Positions 25,421 through 38,036 of a DNA stretch of 64,000 bases are shown piece by piece. Source of the DNA: Parasponia andersonii (Eukaryota > Streptophyta > Magnoliopsida > Rosales > Cannabaceae). A program made the position numbers and the translations under genes. The notes beneath the pieces were generated by a model. It had not been told where the DNA came from. It did no database searches and saw only the letters and a program-made list of their open reading frames with translations. The stretch lies in NCBI GenBank assembly GCA_002914805.1, contig JXTB01000413.1, positions 93,788 to 157,787 on the forward strand, in the 5' to 3' direction. Position 1 is the stretch's first letter, and each line of letters opens with the position of its first letter.

Positions 25421-28400
25421 AAGAATTGAGTAAGGTATTGAACAATAACACTGAAGAATATGATCAAGTTCTCAAATTAAATAATTATATTTTTGAAGTA
25501 AAAGCAATATAAATATATATTGGTTTTTGGATTCTGATAACTGGTTTTCAAAAACCAAATTAGTTTCTAGTGATTAATAATTGATTTAACCAAATAGTTC
25601 TACTATTTATGATAGATATTAATTTGATTTTCAGTCTTTATTAGCTAAATAGTTATGATATTTATAGTGGAAACTAATATAATTATTAGTTTTTAGTAAT
25701 CAATTTGGTTTCTAATTTCTAAAAATTGATTAGTTTATGGTTTCTAATAATAAATTAGTAATTAGTTTTAAAAGTGATCAGCTAGAAGTAGAATAATAAC
25801 AAAAAGAAATAAGAAAAAATGGAAATTCTAAGACATTATTTAGTCTTTCTTAACAAGAATTTGTTATATTTCTAAGAAAAGGTAATATAAAAATAAGTAA
25901 AAGTTTGGACATAGTATTTTTGGTATTATTTATCAAAAGGTAGTACTAAGTGTCTTTTTCTTCAAAATATTCTCCCAATGATTAATGCACAATATTTTTA
26001 TGCAATTGCATTTGGACCTTTTATTAAGACAATATTTTTCAAAAAAAACAAAATAGATCTAATGATTGCAATAATCAAGAAAAAAAAATAGGGTTAACTA
26101 TAAAAAAAAAAAAATACCATGAAGTTTGAATATTCTATAATTTAAATTCTGAAATGTGAACTCTGCAAAATAATACCTAAGCTTAAGAATTTCTGAAACT
26201 TATTACCCGGGACTAATTTTTTGACCAATTTTAGTAACGAAAAAACAATAATTTCCTTTATTAAAGCTACATTAATCCTTATTATTCTTCTTAATTTTGA
26301 AGATATTATTGTCTTTTAACAATTATATTTATTCAAAAAGTCATCTTAAGTTATTAATTTTCAGAAATTCTTAATCTAAAAGTATTATTTTACAGATTCT
26401 AAATTTCAGAGTTTAAATTGCTGAACACCTAAATTTGACAGTATTTTTGTAACGTTTCCAAAAAAAAAAAATACGAAGGAAGAATGTGGTATGTTTGATT
26501 AGTGACATTGAGTTGAGATATATGGTGTGAATAAGGACGGAGCTATGTTGGTATCCAGTTGTAGTGGCAGCATATACCCCCGATGGATCTTTTTTAATTT
26601 GGATGGGCTTCTTACAAAAATCAAGGCTTAAAGTCCAAAAAAGTAAAAAATCTTGGATGGATCTTGGATTGGCTAAATGTTTTAAAAAATCTTGGATTGA
26701 TTGGAAAAATTACCATTTTTCTAGAATCATAATTAAAAAATATAACTTTCAAAAATCTTTAGAAAAATATCAATTTTCTTCGAATTTTGTTTTTTTTTTT
26801 TTAAAAAAAAATATATGAGATGATCAATGGAGCCACTTGATATAACTAAACTAGCTACCTCAAATAATTTGACTAGTTACCTTAAATCCTCAAGTATCTC
26901 GTTAAAAGATAAAAATGATATTTTTCTAAATATTTCCAAAGAGTTATTTTTCTAAACGTCCAAGATTTTTCATAGAATTTTTAAATTCCAAGATTTCTCA
27001 TTTTTCAATTGTCTTGGCATTTGTCCATATAAAATCGAAATTCTTCAATTTGGTTAGGCCAAGCCCAATTACTTGATATCAAAGCTACACTATTTTTTCA
27101 TTTCCTAAGCTTTTTTTTTTTTTTTTTTGTTAGATGTTAAATGTAATTACCAAATACTTTCTCATACATACATTGAAAAATAAAGAAAATCAAGAATTAC
27201 AATTTCTTTTCTTCTGCTTAGTACTGTTTTTTTTTTTTCTGTGAAGTTGGGTGATGGGAGGTGATTTTAATCTAAAGATACTTACGAGATAGGTGGGTTA
27301 GATGTAATAGAAAATATAAGGCTTAACCATAGTATCATCCCTTAAATACTAACCGTAGTCCAACTTTCCCTCCTTGAATTTTCAATTTCCGTAGTGGATT
27401 ATCTTGAATTATAAATTGTTAAATTTTTTGAAAGAAATAATAGCAAAAATCCTTGGATTTTTCTTGATATGAAACGAAATATTGCTAAGTTCTTTTGAAT
27501 CAAACAATCAAGGCAAGTGTATGAATTTTCTTTGGAGGGAAATAACATAACTTCCGCGCATAAGATTAGGAAAATTGTGGCATTTGTTTTTTGCTCTCGA
27601 AAACAAAAATTATTAATAAAACATGTCAAAAGAGATTGATGGCCACATGAGGAGTGACTCATTCAAATTAATGAAGTCTTTTTCCAAGTGCATAAATTAC
27701 GCGATGAGACCGAGGTCAATACATAGGAAGGTTAGTGAATAATACAAGACCATAACACATATATTACAAGAATAAAAATGATAGGAAAAAGTATGTTGTA
27801 GGATTATTGCGACAATATGAAACAAAGTAACAGAAATATAACGATATGAAGATATAGAATTAAACAATTGCAAAGATTAGGAGATCCACTCTTAGGTATA
27901 TCAAATAAGTATAACATAAGCTCTTTTATCACTCAATTGGAATTTGCACACAACAGAAATTCTAATCGGAAGATTAATTATTAAAGGTCTATTATTAGTT
28001 ATCTATGTGATTAGATTAGTTTCCTTAATTACCTTTTTTTGATAACACCAACACTTGCAAATGCGGTCAAGCATTCATGGTGCCACCTTATGTCCATAAC
28101 AAATCAAAATTTCTTCTTAACACAACCAGTACAAAAGTAATTAAGTATTTGTTGTGCCAATGGTTGACTACAATGAACAAGACTCTTCACTTAACAAAGA
28201 GGGTACTACGATTGATTAAGAAAATTAAGTAGCACATGTACAATAGTGATTAAAAGATATAAACAATGAAGTCCATCTAGAGTTTGAATTATACCTATCT
28301 TTCCCCCAAGAGATTCACCCTTTTATCTTAACAACATGCAAGATTAAGTAAACATGATAAAGAAGAATAATAAGTATGAACACAATATGAACATAACTTT

Positions 28401-29280
28401 AAACACAAAACTCTTACTATTTTAAAGGCAAAACAAGATTAAAATAACATGAATAACAAGAGGAGCATAAAAGAGAGTGATCTTGTTCTCAAAACTAAGA
28501 TACCTCCTAAGCTTAGTTTAAGCATCTATTTATAAGAAAATTTAGAAATACAAAGTCAAAATTTGTAGACTAAAGATAAGAGCAAGTAGGCAACTTGTTT
28601 TGGTAGATTCAGTCTCTCTCAAAAAGGAATCTGAAACACCATGAATTTGGACAAAATATATCTTGATCAAAGAAGAAAACTTTAAGCTTTATCTCTTAGG
28701 AGTCGTATGCCATTAAAATTGTATCAATTGGAGATATATTTCTTGACTTATAGCAAAATTGTTGAAGATAGACTCTGCTAAGTCAAAATTGGTTGCTGAT
28801 CTTATTATATGGAAATATCTTATATTTTTACCTAGATTTTGACTTCTTTTGAATTTTCTCAAAGAACAAATCATCTCTATATTTTGTTTACACGTCCATA
28901 GCATCAAGAATCACTCTATTTGAGATTGTAATGAGGCTAGAATGGGCTAAACATTAAAGGGTATCGGGCTGAACGTGAGTTCAGTCTAATTTACAATATT
29001 ATCCATTTGAGACCCATTTAAAAATAATTTGGACAGATCTTGTAAATTGGGTTTAATAAGTAATTGAGTTCAGAATCCATGAGTTTAAGAATTGGATCAA
29101 AATCCCATGTAGTTTAGAATCTGTGCCTATTTTACGAAACTTGCGCAGAAACGAATATTTAGCACAAATTAGAGCTAATTCTTACTTTTATGCCTATGTC
29201 TACAAAAATGCTTTAAATTAGGAAATTTAATGAAACTATAAATATATAATGATGATCTAATCTTATAATAAATGTACACA
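25421..29280. other. AT-rich interior of the inverted-repeat region
   Basis: No gene is visible. 25520-25760 repeats short motifs of the AAACCAAATTAGTTT type, which recur in number at 32740-33330. 26560-27060 contains dispersed AT-rich repeat matter. 27.7-28.9 kb is unique-looking AT-rich DNA without an exon I can support. Confidence 0.45.
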
Positions 29281-31860
29281 ATTAGACGTTCATCAAGAAG
29301 GCACCTTCCAAACAGCAAAAGTACCAGATTAGTTAGAAGAGACGGCCCATTTTGCTACTATATGAGGAGAGTAATTCAGTAATCTGGGAATCCAAAACAC
29401 ATTACAGATATAAGACGTTGACAAGGAAATAATATTTGAAGAGATATGAGTAAGGCGCCAAACCGGGGATCTTCGATCTACTATTGTTGAGACCATCTCA
29501 TTGGAGTCTAAGTACAGATATTTGTTATGCTAGTTCCTTCCTACACACTATAGTAATCCTACTTCGAGAACCCGAAGTTCAGCTTCAAGCAGGCTATGTG
29601 CAGAGAATAAGGACGTTGCTAATGGTAGAATCTGATCATTTTTTCCTCTAGTAACAATATATGCTGCCCCTTTCCCATCTTTAAAGGTTGCATCTATGTA
29701 GACTTTGACCTGTCCAAGCGATTGTGGCAAACACCCTGGGAGCACAGGAATCTGGGTTGCATGGTGAGCTATATCATTGATAAGTGTAGTTTGGACTTGG
29801 TGGTATTCCTTTATAGTCGCATTCACTATCGTAAGAATAGTAGCTAAGTTTACCTAAGAGCTTTCATAGAACTTTTCATTCCTAGTATGCCAAATTTTTT
29901 TGCAAACCACCACAGCAAATGTTATAAATTCTTTTTTCAGTTGCTTCTCGCAATTGCCGAGATGAAAGGGGCTGAAAATCCATTTCACTACTTCTATCTT
30001 GTTTGTCAAATTCACTTGGTCCATGCATAGGTTCCATTTGCTGCCAAACCAAATAGACTTTGCAAAAAGACAGTAAGTAAATAAATGGGTATTTGTATCC
30101 TCCGAGGATGAACATAGTGCACATTCCTTATTGAGTCTCTCAAAGATACTCCCAAGTCTCTCACTTATAGGGAGGGAATTCTGTCCAATTCTCTAAAGCA
30201 GTAGCTTTAGGCACTCATGTAAATAGCTTGACTAAATAGTCTTCCAAATCGGTTGGAGGTTTGTGAATCTATATCGATTTAATCTCCAATAAGAGCTTTT
30301 AATTGTAAAATCACCATTCTTTATATCCTTCAAGATAAGAAGGTCTGATTGATTATTAGGGAAGAGTGGGATCTTCATGTACTCATCAACGCGAGTAGTC
30401 TGAATCAAGTTATGAGTTTATTTCTATCCTAATTACATTTGTCAACTATTAGAAGCTCATGTATTTGAATGTTGTTTACTTTCTGAAAGTGATTGAAAGC
30501 CTATCTAGTATCATCAAAATCTGTCCAAAGGACCCAGAGTGTGTTCCAGATGTCTGTAGTGTCTCCTTTGCCCACAAGAAAACAACTCACATTATTTATA
30601 AACTCTTTAATGGCCCATAAAACTTTGGCCACTAGTGATGCTCTTCTTGGTAGATCAGAATTTCAGAAACTCCCAAGTTTACAATATTTACTTTTAAGAG
30701 TGGATACCAAAAGTGAGGTTAAGCCAAATGCCAACAATACCCCAATTTGGACAAAAGGATAAAATTAATAACAAAAAATTTTCTAAGACCAATTCTTCTA
30801 CTCACTATTGGTAGGCAAATAAATTCCCACAAAGTCAGAGCAAGGAAGTGTTGTTGTCCATAATACCAGTCCACTAGAACTGCCTTACCGCCTTGTCTAA
30901 ATCCTAACAAATAAATTTAGGAAGCAAGAAGGTAGACATAGAGTATACTGAGATACTTTGCATCACACTTTTGATGAAGGTTGTCCTACCCACTTGTGAT
31001 AGAAGCTTGCTACACCACCGTTCCAATCTAGCATAAACTTTAGATTTTAAGTAAATGAAGTCCTTGGTACGGTTGCCTGTTAACAAAAGAGGAATACCAA
31101 GGAATGTCTCAGTTCCTGTCATCACTTTTAAACCCAACAAATTGGTAATGCCCACTCTTATCATTGTATCTGTATTCTTTGAGAATAAAATAGAGAGGAT
31201 TTCTGTGCATTAAATCTCTATCCTGACCATGCTGAATATCGAATTAGACACTATACTATTCAGTTCACCTGATGAGGATTGGCATTGCAGAAAAAGAATA
31301 TGTCATCAGCGTACATTAAGTGTGGGATTGAAATTCCTGCCTACTCGAACTCCTGAGATCTTATCGTTTCTTTATTCTTTAAGAATAAGTTTAGATAGCA
31401 TCTCACTGTATAGTATGAATAAGTATGGCGAAAGTGGCTCACCTTTTCGGAGACTGTACCCTGAATAGAAACTAGAGAGAGAGCTACCATTAAGCAATAC
31501 AGAGAAAGACACCGACTTAACACATATCATCACCAAATTCTTAAAATGATCATTTCATTAAAACCAAAGGCTTGCAGTACTTTGTCTAGGAAAGATCACT
31601 CAGTCCTATCATAGGCTGTGGACTATCCAATTTTAAACTCACATCACTTATCTTGCTCGATCTCATTCTCATGGAATAGATTATCTCTTGGGCTAGAGCT
31701 AAATTCTCCACAATTCATCTTCCAAGTACGAAGGCTGATTAGAAAGGGGATATCAAACTGCTCAGTGCCCTATGAATCCGATGGGCAGTAATCTTGGAAA
31801 TCACTTTGTATTAGCTTTCCTTAATTAACACAGGCGCCCTATATGATTAGAATGACCATT
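29280..31860 (-). mobile_element. L1-type LINE fragment with C-terminal RNase H, 5'-truncated
   Basis: Reading the minus strand from about 31860 downwards: RT palm-region residues (VISKITAHRIH, ISPFQSAFVLGR), KGEPLSPYLFILYSEMLS near 31.42 kb, and the intact RT catalytic motif YADD in HLMYADDIFFFCNA near 31.28-31.33 kb. Next come FLGIPLLLTGNRTKDF and YSMSTFLLPKFIC (30.9-31.1 kb), typical of the region after the RT of plant L1 elements. An RNase H-like domain (KVYIDATFKDGKGAAYIV, LLEAELRVLEVGLL) lies near 29.55-29.7 kb. The endonuclease and the start of the RT are missing, as expected from 5' truncation during target-primed reverse transcription. Several stops and frame changes interrupt it. 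No poly(A) tail or target duplication is evident, so the left limit is approximate. Confidence 0.85.
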
Positions 31861-32735
31861 ATGATTATGTTTGCCCAAGATCAGTTTTTGATAAAAGAAA
31901 TATCAAAAATTGTAACAAATGAGTCATTACTACAACAATTACATAATTCAAGATAATTCACCATGTAAGTTAAAAATTCAAAGGGTTAAAATAAAAAAAA
32001 AAAAAATTGCTATGATTGAGGGTCTATTACTATAATTAATTCTAACTATAAGGTTTCTTATATTTTCCTTTGCTAGCACTCTTTTTTCCACTTTCTTCTC
32101 TTATTTAACTGTTTGACATGCAAAATATACTAAAATATCTTTTGTAGAGGGCTCATTTAATGGACTGAATTGGACTATTATTTAGAACTAGATTGAATTA
32201 AATTCGATTGTACTAGTACTGTGACTTGTTTAGTTAATGTTAGGATTAAAATATGGGACTAAATGAAATATGATAAAGAATAGAAGTAGGACCCATTTTT
32301 ATTTTGGAATATGTGGTAAATAAAAGGAAAAATAACATTTGGTACAGTTTTTCAAGAAATAATGACAATTTTACTAGCACAAACAAATAACTTTTCCTAT
32401 GGTCCACGCAAAAATATTTCTATTTTATATGGTGTAAGGCGTAGTAAACCTTTATTAATTTTAAAGTTAATATAAAAGAAATTGAAGTAAATATAGATTT
32501 AGTGGCTACGCTTTTGTTATCTCACATACCAAATTAGGATTCAAACCCCTTCGACCTCTTTTTTCATTTTCCTTTTTATTTTCTTTTTCATTTTATCTTT
32601 CTTTTATTTATTCCTTTTTCATTTTCTCTTTTGCAAATTCATTTTTTAAAACTCACCTCCTTTTCCTTTTTCCGTTTTGTTTATTTATTCTTCTATTTTT
32701 CAATCTACCATTTAAGCTTCTTAAGGAATTATATA
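31861..32735. other. AT-rich spacer, no gene seen
   Basis: Simple AT-rich DNA with pyrimidine runs (about 32555-32700, repeated 'ttttcatttt'). No open frame or family resemblance was found. Confidence 0.5.
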
Positions 32736-32739
32736 ATGG

Positions 32740-33330
32740 AGAAATGATTTGAGAAATCATTTCGGTTACTAAAGAAACCAACCATATTAATAAAAGAAAC
32801 TATATGCAGAACTAATAAACAGAATCTGAAAAATTAATTTAGTTATCAAAAACTCATAAACTAATTAGTACTATTGGGCTCTAGTTAATGTTGTGGTTAC
32901 CAAAAACCATTATCAATTAATATTGGAAACTACAAACTATTTGATATGGTTGTTAGAATCCAATAGTCAATTAAGAAGAAGAAACCATAAACTAAATTAG
33001 TTTCTTATTCAAAACTAATTTAGTTTCCTAAAAGAAATTTAGTTGTTGCTATTCTTGAAATTAAAAACTAAATTAGTATTGAATAATTTTGAGTAAACTC
33101 AAATTGATTTTTGAGTGAAAATCAAATTAGTTTTGTGTGGAAACCAAATCAATTATGTGTAGTAACAAAAAAACCAATAGTCAATTCAGAAGTAGAAACT
33201 AGAAAGAAAATTAGTTTCTAATTCAAACTAATTTGGTTTTCTAAAAAAAAAATTAGCTATCACTATTCTTGAAACTAAAAACCAAATTTAGTTAGTAGTT
33301 TCTATGAAATTTGGTTTTCATGGGAAAATA
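32740..33330. repeat. cluster of AAACCAAATTAGTTT-like short repeats
   Basis: Dense, irregular repeats of near-palindromic motifs such as AAACTAATTTGGTTT and AAACTAAATTAGTTT, with many short forms. The counterpart cluster lies at 25520-25760, on the inner side of the left array. In both places the cluster lies between the tandem array and the interior, which supports reading the two sides as inverted counterparts. Confidence 0.65.
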
Positions 33331-33349
33331 AAACTCACTACTATAAAGT

Positions 33350-34430
33350 AAACTTGTTTTTTGGAAACCATTCCTATGATTTATTTACAAATAGGTTATT
33401 TTGCTAAAATGAAACCAAATTGATTTTTTAGAGACTTTTTTTAATTTCTTGTGATTTACTTATATATAGGACATTTACGCTACACATAAACTAAATTGGT
33501 TTCCTGTGATTTACTTATATACATGATATTCGGCTAAAAGGAAACCAAACTAGTTTCCTGAAAATTTTTGTAGTTTCTAGGAATATAATAAATTGAAAAA
33601 AAAAAGGAAAAAAAAAGAAAAAAAAAAAAAAAAGAAAAAAAATAAAAAGAAAAAAAAAAAAAAAAAAAACAAAATATAAAAAAAGAAAATAAAAAAAGAA
33701 AATAAAAAAAATAGAAAAATAGACAAAAAAAAAAAAAAAAAAAAAAAAAATAAAAGTAAAAAAAAAAAAAACAAAAAAAAAAAAGGAAAAAAAATACATA
33801 AATTAGTTTCCTAAAAACCTTTGTGGTTTCTTGTGATTTACTTACATATAGGGTATTTTGTTAAAAAGAAACCAAACTGATTTCCTGAAAATTTTTATGG
33901 TCTTTTGAAAATTTTGTAATTTCTTATGATTTACTTACATATAAGATATTATGCTACACATAAGCTAGATTGGTTTTCTATGATTTACTTATATACATGA
34001 CATTCTGCTAATAAAAAATCAAATTAGTTTCCTGCAAACCTTTGTGGTTTATATGAATATAATAAATTTAGAAAGGTAGGTGAAAAAATGGAAAAATGAA
34101 TTGAAGAGATAAATAATATAATGACAATAAAAAAATTTAAAAAGCCTAAACTATAAAATGGAATATAATAATGGAATATGATAAATTTAGAAAGTTGGGC
34201 AAAAATATGAAAAAGGAATTAACAAGATAAATAATATAATAATTAAAAAAAAAGAAAAAATTTTAAATTAAGTGGTTTCTTGAAAACTTTGTGGTTTTCT
34301 ATAATTTATTTACATATAAGATATTGTGCTACGCATAAATCAAACTGGTTTTCTGTGATGTAATTACATACATAACATTCTACTAAATGAAAATCAAACT
34401 AGTTTCCTACAAACTTTTGAGGTTTACATG
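33350..34430 (-). repeat. right tandem array, inverted relative to the left array
   Basis: Units read GTGGTTTCTTGTGATTTACT, TACATATAGG, then GCTAAAAAGAAACCAAACTG and GTTTCCTG. This is the reverse complement of the unit at 25026-25420. At least six partial or full units are seen (about 33.36-33.58, 33.80-34.05 and 34.27-34.42 kb). They are interrupted by an A-rich degenerate block (33590-33795) and by the 115-bp repeats described separately. Confidence 0.8.
33590..33795. repeat. A-rich low-complexity block
   Basis: Almost pure adenine, interspersed with G, T and C. The phenylalanine-rich open frames on the minus strand are an artefact of this composition. It sits where other 115-bp units carry 'gaatataataaatt(tag)aaa', so it may be an expanded version of the A-rich part of such a unit. 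Confidence 0.8.
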
Positions 34431-34665
34431 AATATAATAAATTTAGAAAGGTAGGCAAAAAAATGGAAAAATTGAATTGAAGAGATAAATAATATCATAA
34501 CAAAAAAAAAAGAAAAAAAAAAAGACATAAACTATGAAAATAGAATATAATAAATTTATAAAGGTGGGCAAAAAAATGAAAAAAAGAATTAAAGAGATAA
34601 AGAATATAGAAACAAAAAATAAAAATAAAAATAAAGAAGCATAAACTATAAAAATGGTAGTGGTT
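34060..34665. repeat. second tandem family, about four A-rich units of about 100-120 bp
   Basis: Units start GAATATAATAAATTTAGAAA and continue with GGTAGGCAAAAAAATGGAAAA, GAATTGAAGAGATAAATAAT and an A-rich end with CATAAACTAT. Copies begin near 34060, 34175, 34430 and 34540. They interleave with the inverted array units, so the right side of the region is more complex than the left. Confidence 0.75.
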
Positions 34666-36836
34666 TGAACTTTAGAATAGAAGGAATCAATTTAAGAATG
34701 GATGGAATCAATTAGGATCTAAACATTACGGCAACAAATTTCTACCAATTATTGCGGTTTCTTTTAATAATAAAAATACTTTAAAAAAGTAGTCAATATT
34801 TACAAGTTTGTCACTGTGTCCTTCAGCATCCAGATTTTAGAGAAAATGTCTCTTTTGGTTGTACAAAAATAATATCTCTCTCATAAGTCATACTTTCAAC
34901 ATTTTTTTTCGAAGTAGGTAAAAATGTCCAAATCCCTAAATAAAATATATAAAACAATATGAACCCACACATATGACGTGACAAAAGCTTAAAAAGTAAT
35001 TATAAAGTAGGATCCAAATTATTTAAAATAGGGATTCTTTCAAAATTCCATCACTAAAAATTGAAAAGTCATGGGCCAAATGTTTTAAAATATCCGTAGT
35101 AAAATATCATTTTTTTAATTTTTTTAAGAAAAATAACACTTTTAATAACTATTTAGAAGAATACCATTTTTGACATTTTTAATGGTACTCGAAGTAACTG
35201 GTCAAGTTACTTATCAAGTTACCGGAAGTAATTTGATTGATTATTTCAAATATCTCATCGATTAATAAAAAATGATATTTTTTAAAATACTTTTAAATGT
35301 GATATTTTGCTTATTAAAATTTTTTCAAACAATTATAAAATTTGGAGTTTTTCAATTTTTTTTTTGAAAAATTACCTGGAAAAAAAAATCAATTTTCCTC
35401 TTTAAAATATTGGGAATTGGATGGAATTGTTTAAACCCAGGTTCTCGAGGAGATAAATTTATCCTACCTGCGATTAAATCATAGTACTAAATTGTCCTTC
35501 ACTCAATCACTTTGCTCGTACCAACTATTGGGTGGACTAAATAGTCCAATCCCCGACTCTTGTACGTCCTACTAAATACCTCTAAATAATATAATAAATT
35601 ATTGTTGGAGCCAAATAATACCACTTTATGGTAACAATTGTTCCATGTATTAAGTAACATTTGGGTTTATATGATCAAATTTTGGTCCAATTTAAGTAAA
35701 TGTCTATTTATCAAATATTATAACAAAATATTATAACAAAATATCTGATATATATGATTATATATCAAATATAAAAATTTGTATACCAAATATAAAAATA
35801 TATATACTCAGTACATATCAAATATAAAAATATATATATATCTAATTAATTAACTATAAAATTCAAAAAATAAACATTTACTTAATCAAATTTAAAATAT
35901 TATATCGACCTAAATTTTTCATTTAATATCAAAGAGTGCTTCGGCTTCCCATAAATCTTCTCCTTATCACACCAAATCTACCGATTATGAAATCCAAACA
36001 AAAACGATAGATTAGACTCTAAAAATTATAAAAAGCACAATATCTAATCCACTATTAAGAACTATAATGGGTTCCACGTACCACACAACCAGCTTATGCT
36101 TTATTGAGATATGCCCGTCAGCAAAAACAAACAAATAAAAAAACACATATTAGCGTTAGCATATAAATAAAAGAGAAATTTTAGAACACGACACATAAGT
36201 ACTCGAGTTTTTTTATTTTTATTTTAGTGGAGTCTGGAGGAGGATTCAAATTTAGAAATTGTATTCAAATTAAAAGGAAATATGATTACCATAGTTTTAC
36301 GTGTAACTATGAAATAGCTCGATTTTGTATTCCATATAATTTTGATTCTATATTGTTTAATTAGAATGATTTTGATGCAATTTTTTATTTAGCTAGAGTT
36401 AAACCATCAACGAACACGTTTCACCAACTTAAGTTTTCAAACAAAAAAGGTAAATGAAGAGGATTAAAAGCATTGTTTAGCGCATGTTAAAATAATAATA
36501 ATAAATACAAAATAAATAAGGAAAATTCGTGTCTACTATTAATCATATAATATATGTATATATATTTTCTAATCTCACTATGACGAATCGCCTCAATCCC
36601 AAAAAAAAAAAAAAAAAAAAAACAGCGAATTCCTTTATCCTAATATCCTAATACTACCTTGGGATGATTTATCCACTCTGACTCACAGAAAAAGAAAAAG
36701 GAAAAAACTTGCTCCCGCAGCAAAAGGAGAAAAAGAAGAAAGGTTTCGATTCCGATACACGTACATTAGCGCACGCACTTGAGAAAATATTGAAACGGTG
36801 TCGCTTTGAAGTTTGACGCTAATTTAACTATTTAAC
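34666..36836. other. AT-rich intergenic DNA left of PPCK
   Basis: No gene is seen. 35100-35350 shares AT-rich phrases with 26.9 kb. 35750-35850 has short repeats of 'aaatataaaaatatatata' character. A poly(A) run is at about 36601-36622. The part next to 36837 is expected to hold the 3' untranslated region of PPCK on the minus strand. Confidence 0.45.
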
Positions 36837-38036
36837 TTAGATCACTCGCTGCTCTTGACCTCCGCCACTTGTTATCCATGGGTGTCCTGCAACAATCAAA
36901 GAACCACATTTAGAAGATTTTATTCAATGAAACTAATGAGAAAACTGTTTATATTTTATTTTAAAAAATATTGGTAAAAACGCTTTACCAATCAAAATTT
37001 ATATTTACATCACTCGATCAAATTGCCATATATTTTGCTATTCAGTTGAAACCCACACAATATTTATCCTCAACCAAGTGAGGATATAAGATAAATGTTT
37101 AGTCAAATTTACAGTTTTATGTATCTTGAAATTCAAAGCCGATTATAAAAGAGAAAATTCAGACGTTTTGAAATTGAAAAAAATAGCGCGAATTAATTTT
37201 CCTAAAAATTCTAAGCAACCAGACCTGAACTGTGTGAAAAAAAAAAAAATTTTAAAAAATAAAAGATTTAATTTATAAGCTTACTTAGAACTTGCTCTGC
37301 CGAGAATCTTCTACAAACATCCTTACAGACCATACGCCTAAGCAAATCCTTGGCCGCCGGAGAAACCGAGTGGAAAGCTGTCGCCGGGAACCTCAGATTG
37401 GCTCTCACCACCGCCTTGAAAATCTCCGCCATCGATTCGCCATAAAACGGCGGAAAACCCGCCAGGATTACGTACAAAACGACTCCGGCGCTCCACACAT
37501 CGACCTTCTCGCTGTAATCCCTCCCGGACAGAACCTCGGGCGCCACGTAGTACGGCGTCCCGACGATCCCTCTCATCAGCCCTCCGCCCTTAAACGACTC
37601 GGCCGATCCGAAGTCGGCGAGCCGGAGCCGGTTCCTCCCACNNNNNGAGCCACGCCGAGCCGGTGGCAGTGCGCCACGGCCTGCATAAGCTGAGCCATGA
37701 CGGAAGCAGCCTCCGGCTCGGCAAAGACTCGGCGAGTGACTCGGCCGTGGAGATCGATGGAATCGCAGAGGTCGAGGACCATGTGGAGGTGCGCCTCGTC
37801 CTCGTAGAGATTATGGAGGTTGATTATGTGCGGATGAGGGGTGACAAGATGGAGAAGCTTCGGCTCTGTGACAAGGCATTGGGATTCAAGCGAGTCGCCC
37901 GTGATCATCCTCTTGTCTATCGATTTCACGGCAAAGAAATCGCCCGAATCGTTTAATGGAACACATTTGTATACGGTGCCAAATCTTCCTCGGCCGATCT
38001 CCTCCAAAACCTGGTAGTCTCTCCAAAGTGCGTCTG

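Noticed and set aside
33515-33799. Phenylalanine-rich open frames
   Set aside because: They are the complement of an A-rich low-complexity block, with no real protein character.
37292-37956. Long plus-strand open frames across PPCK
   Set aside because: They are antisense shadows of a GC-rich kinase exon, and the minus-strand frame carries all kinase motifs.
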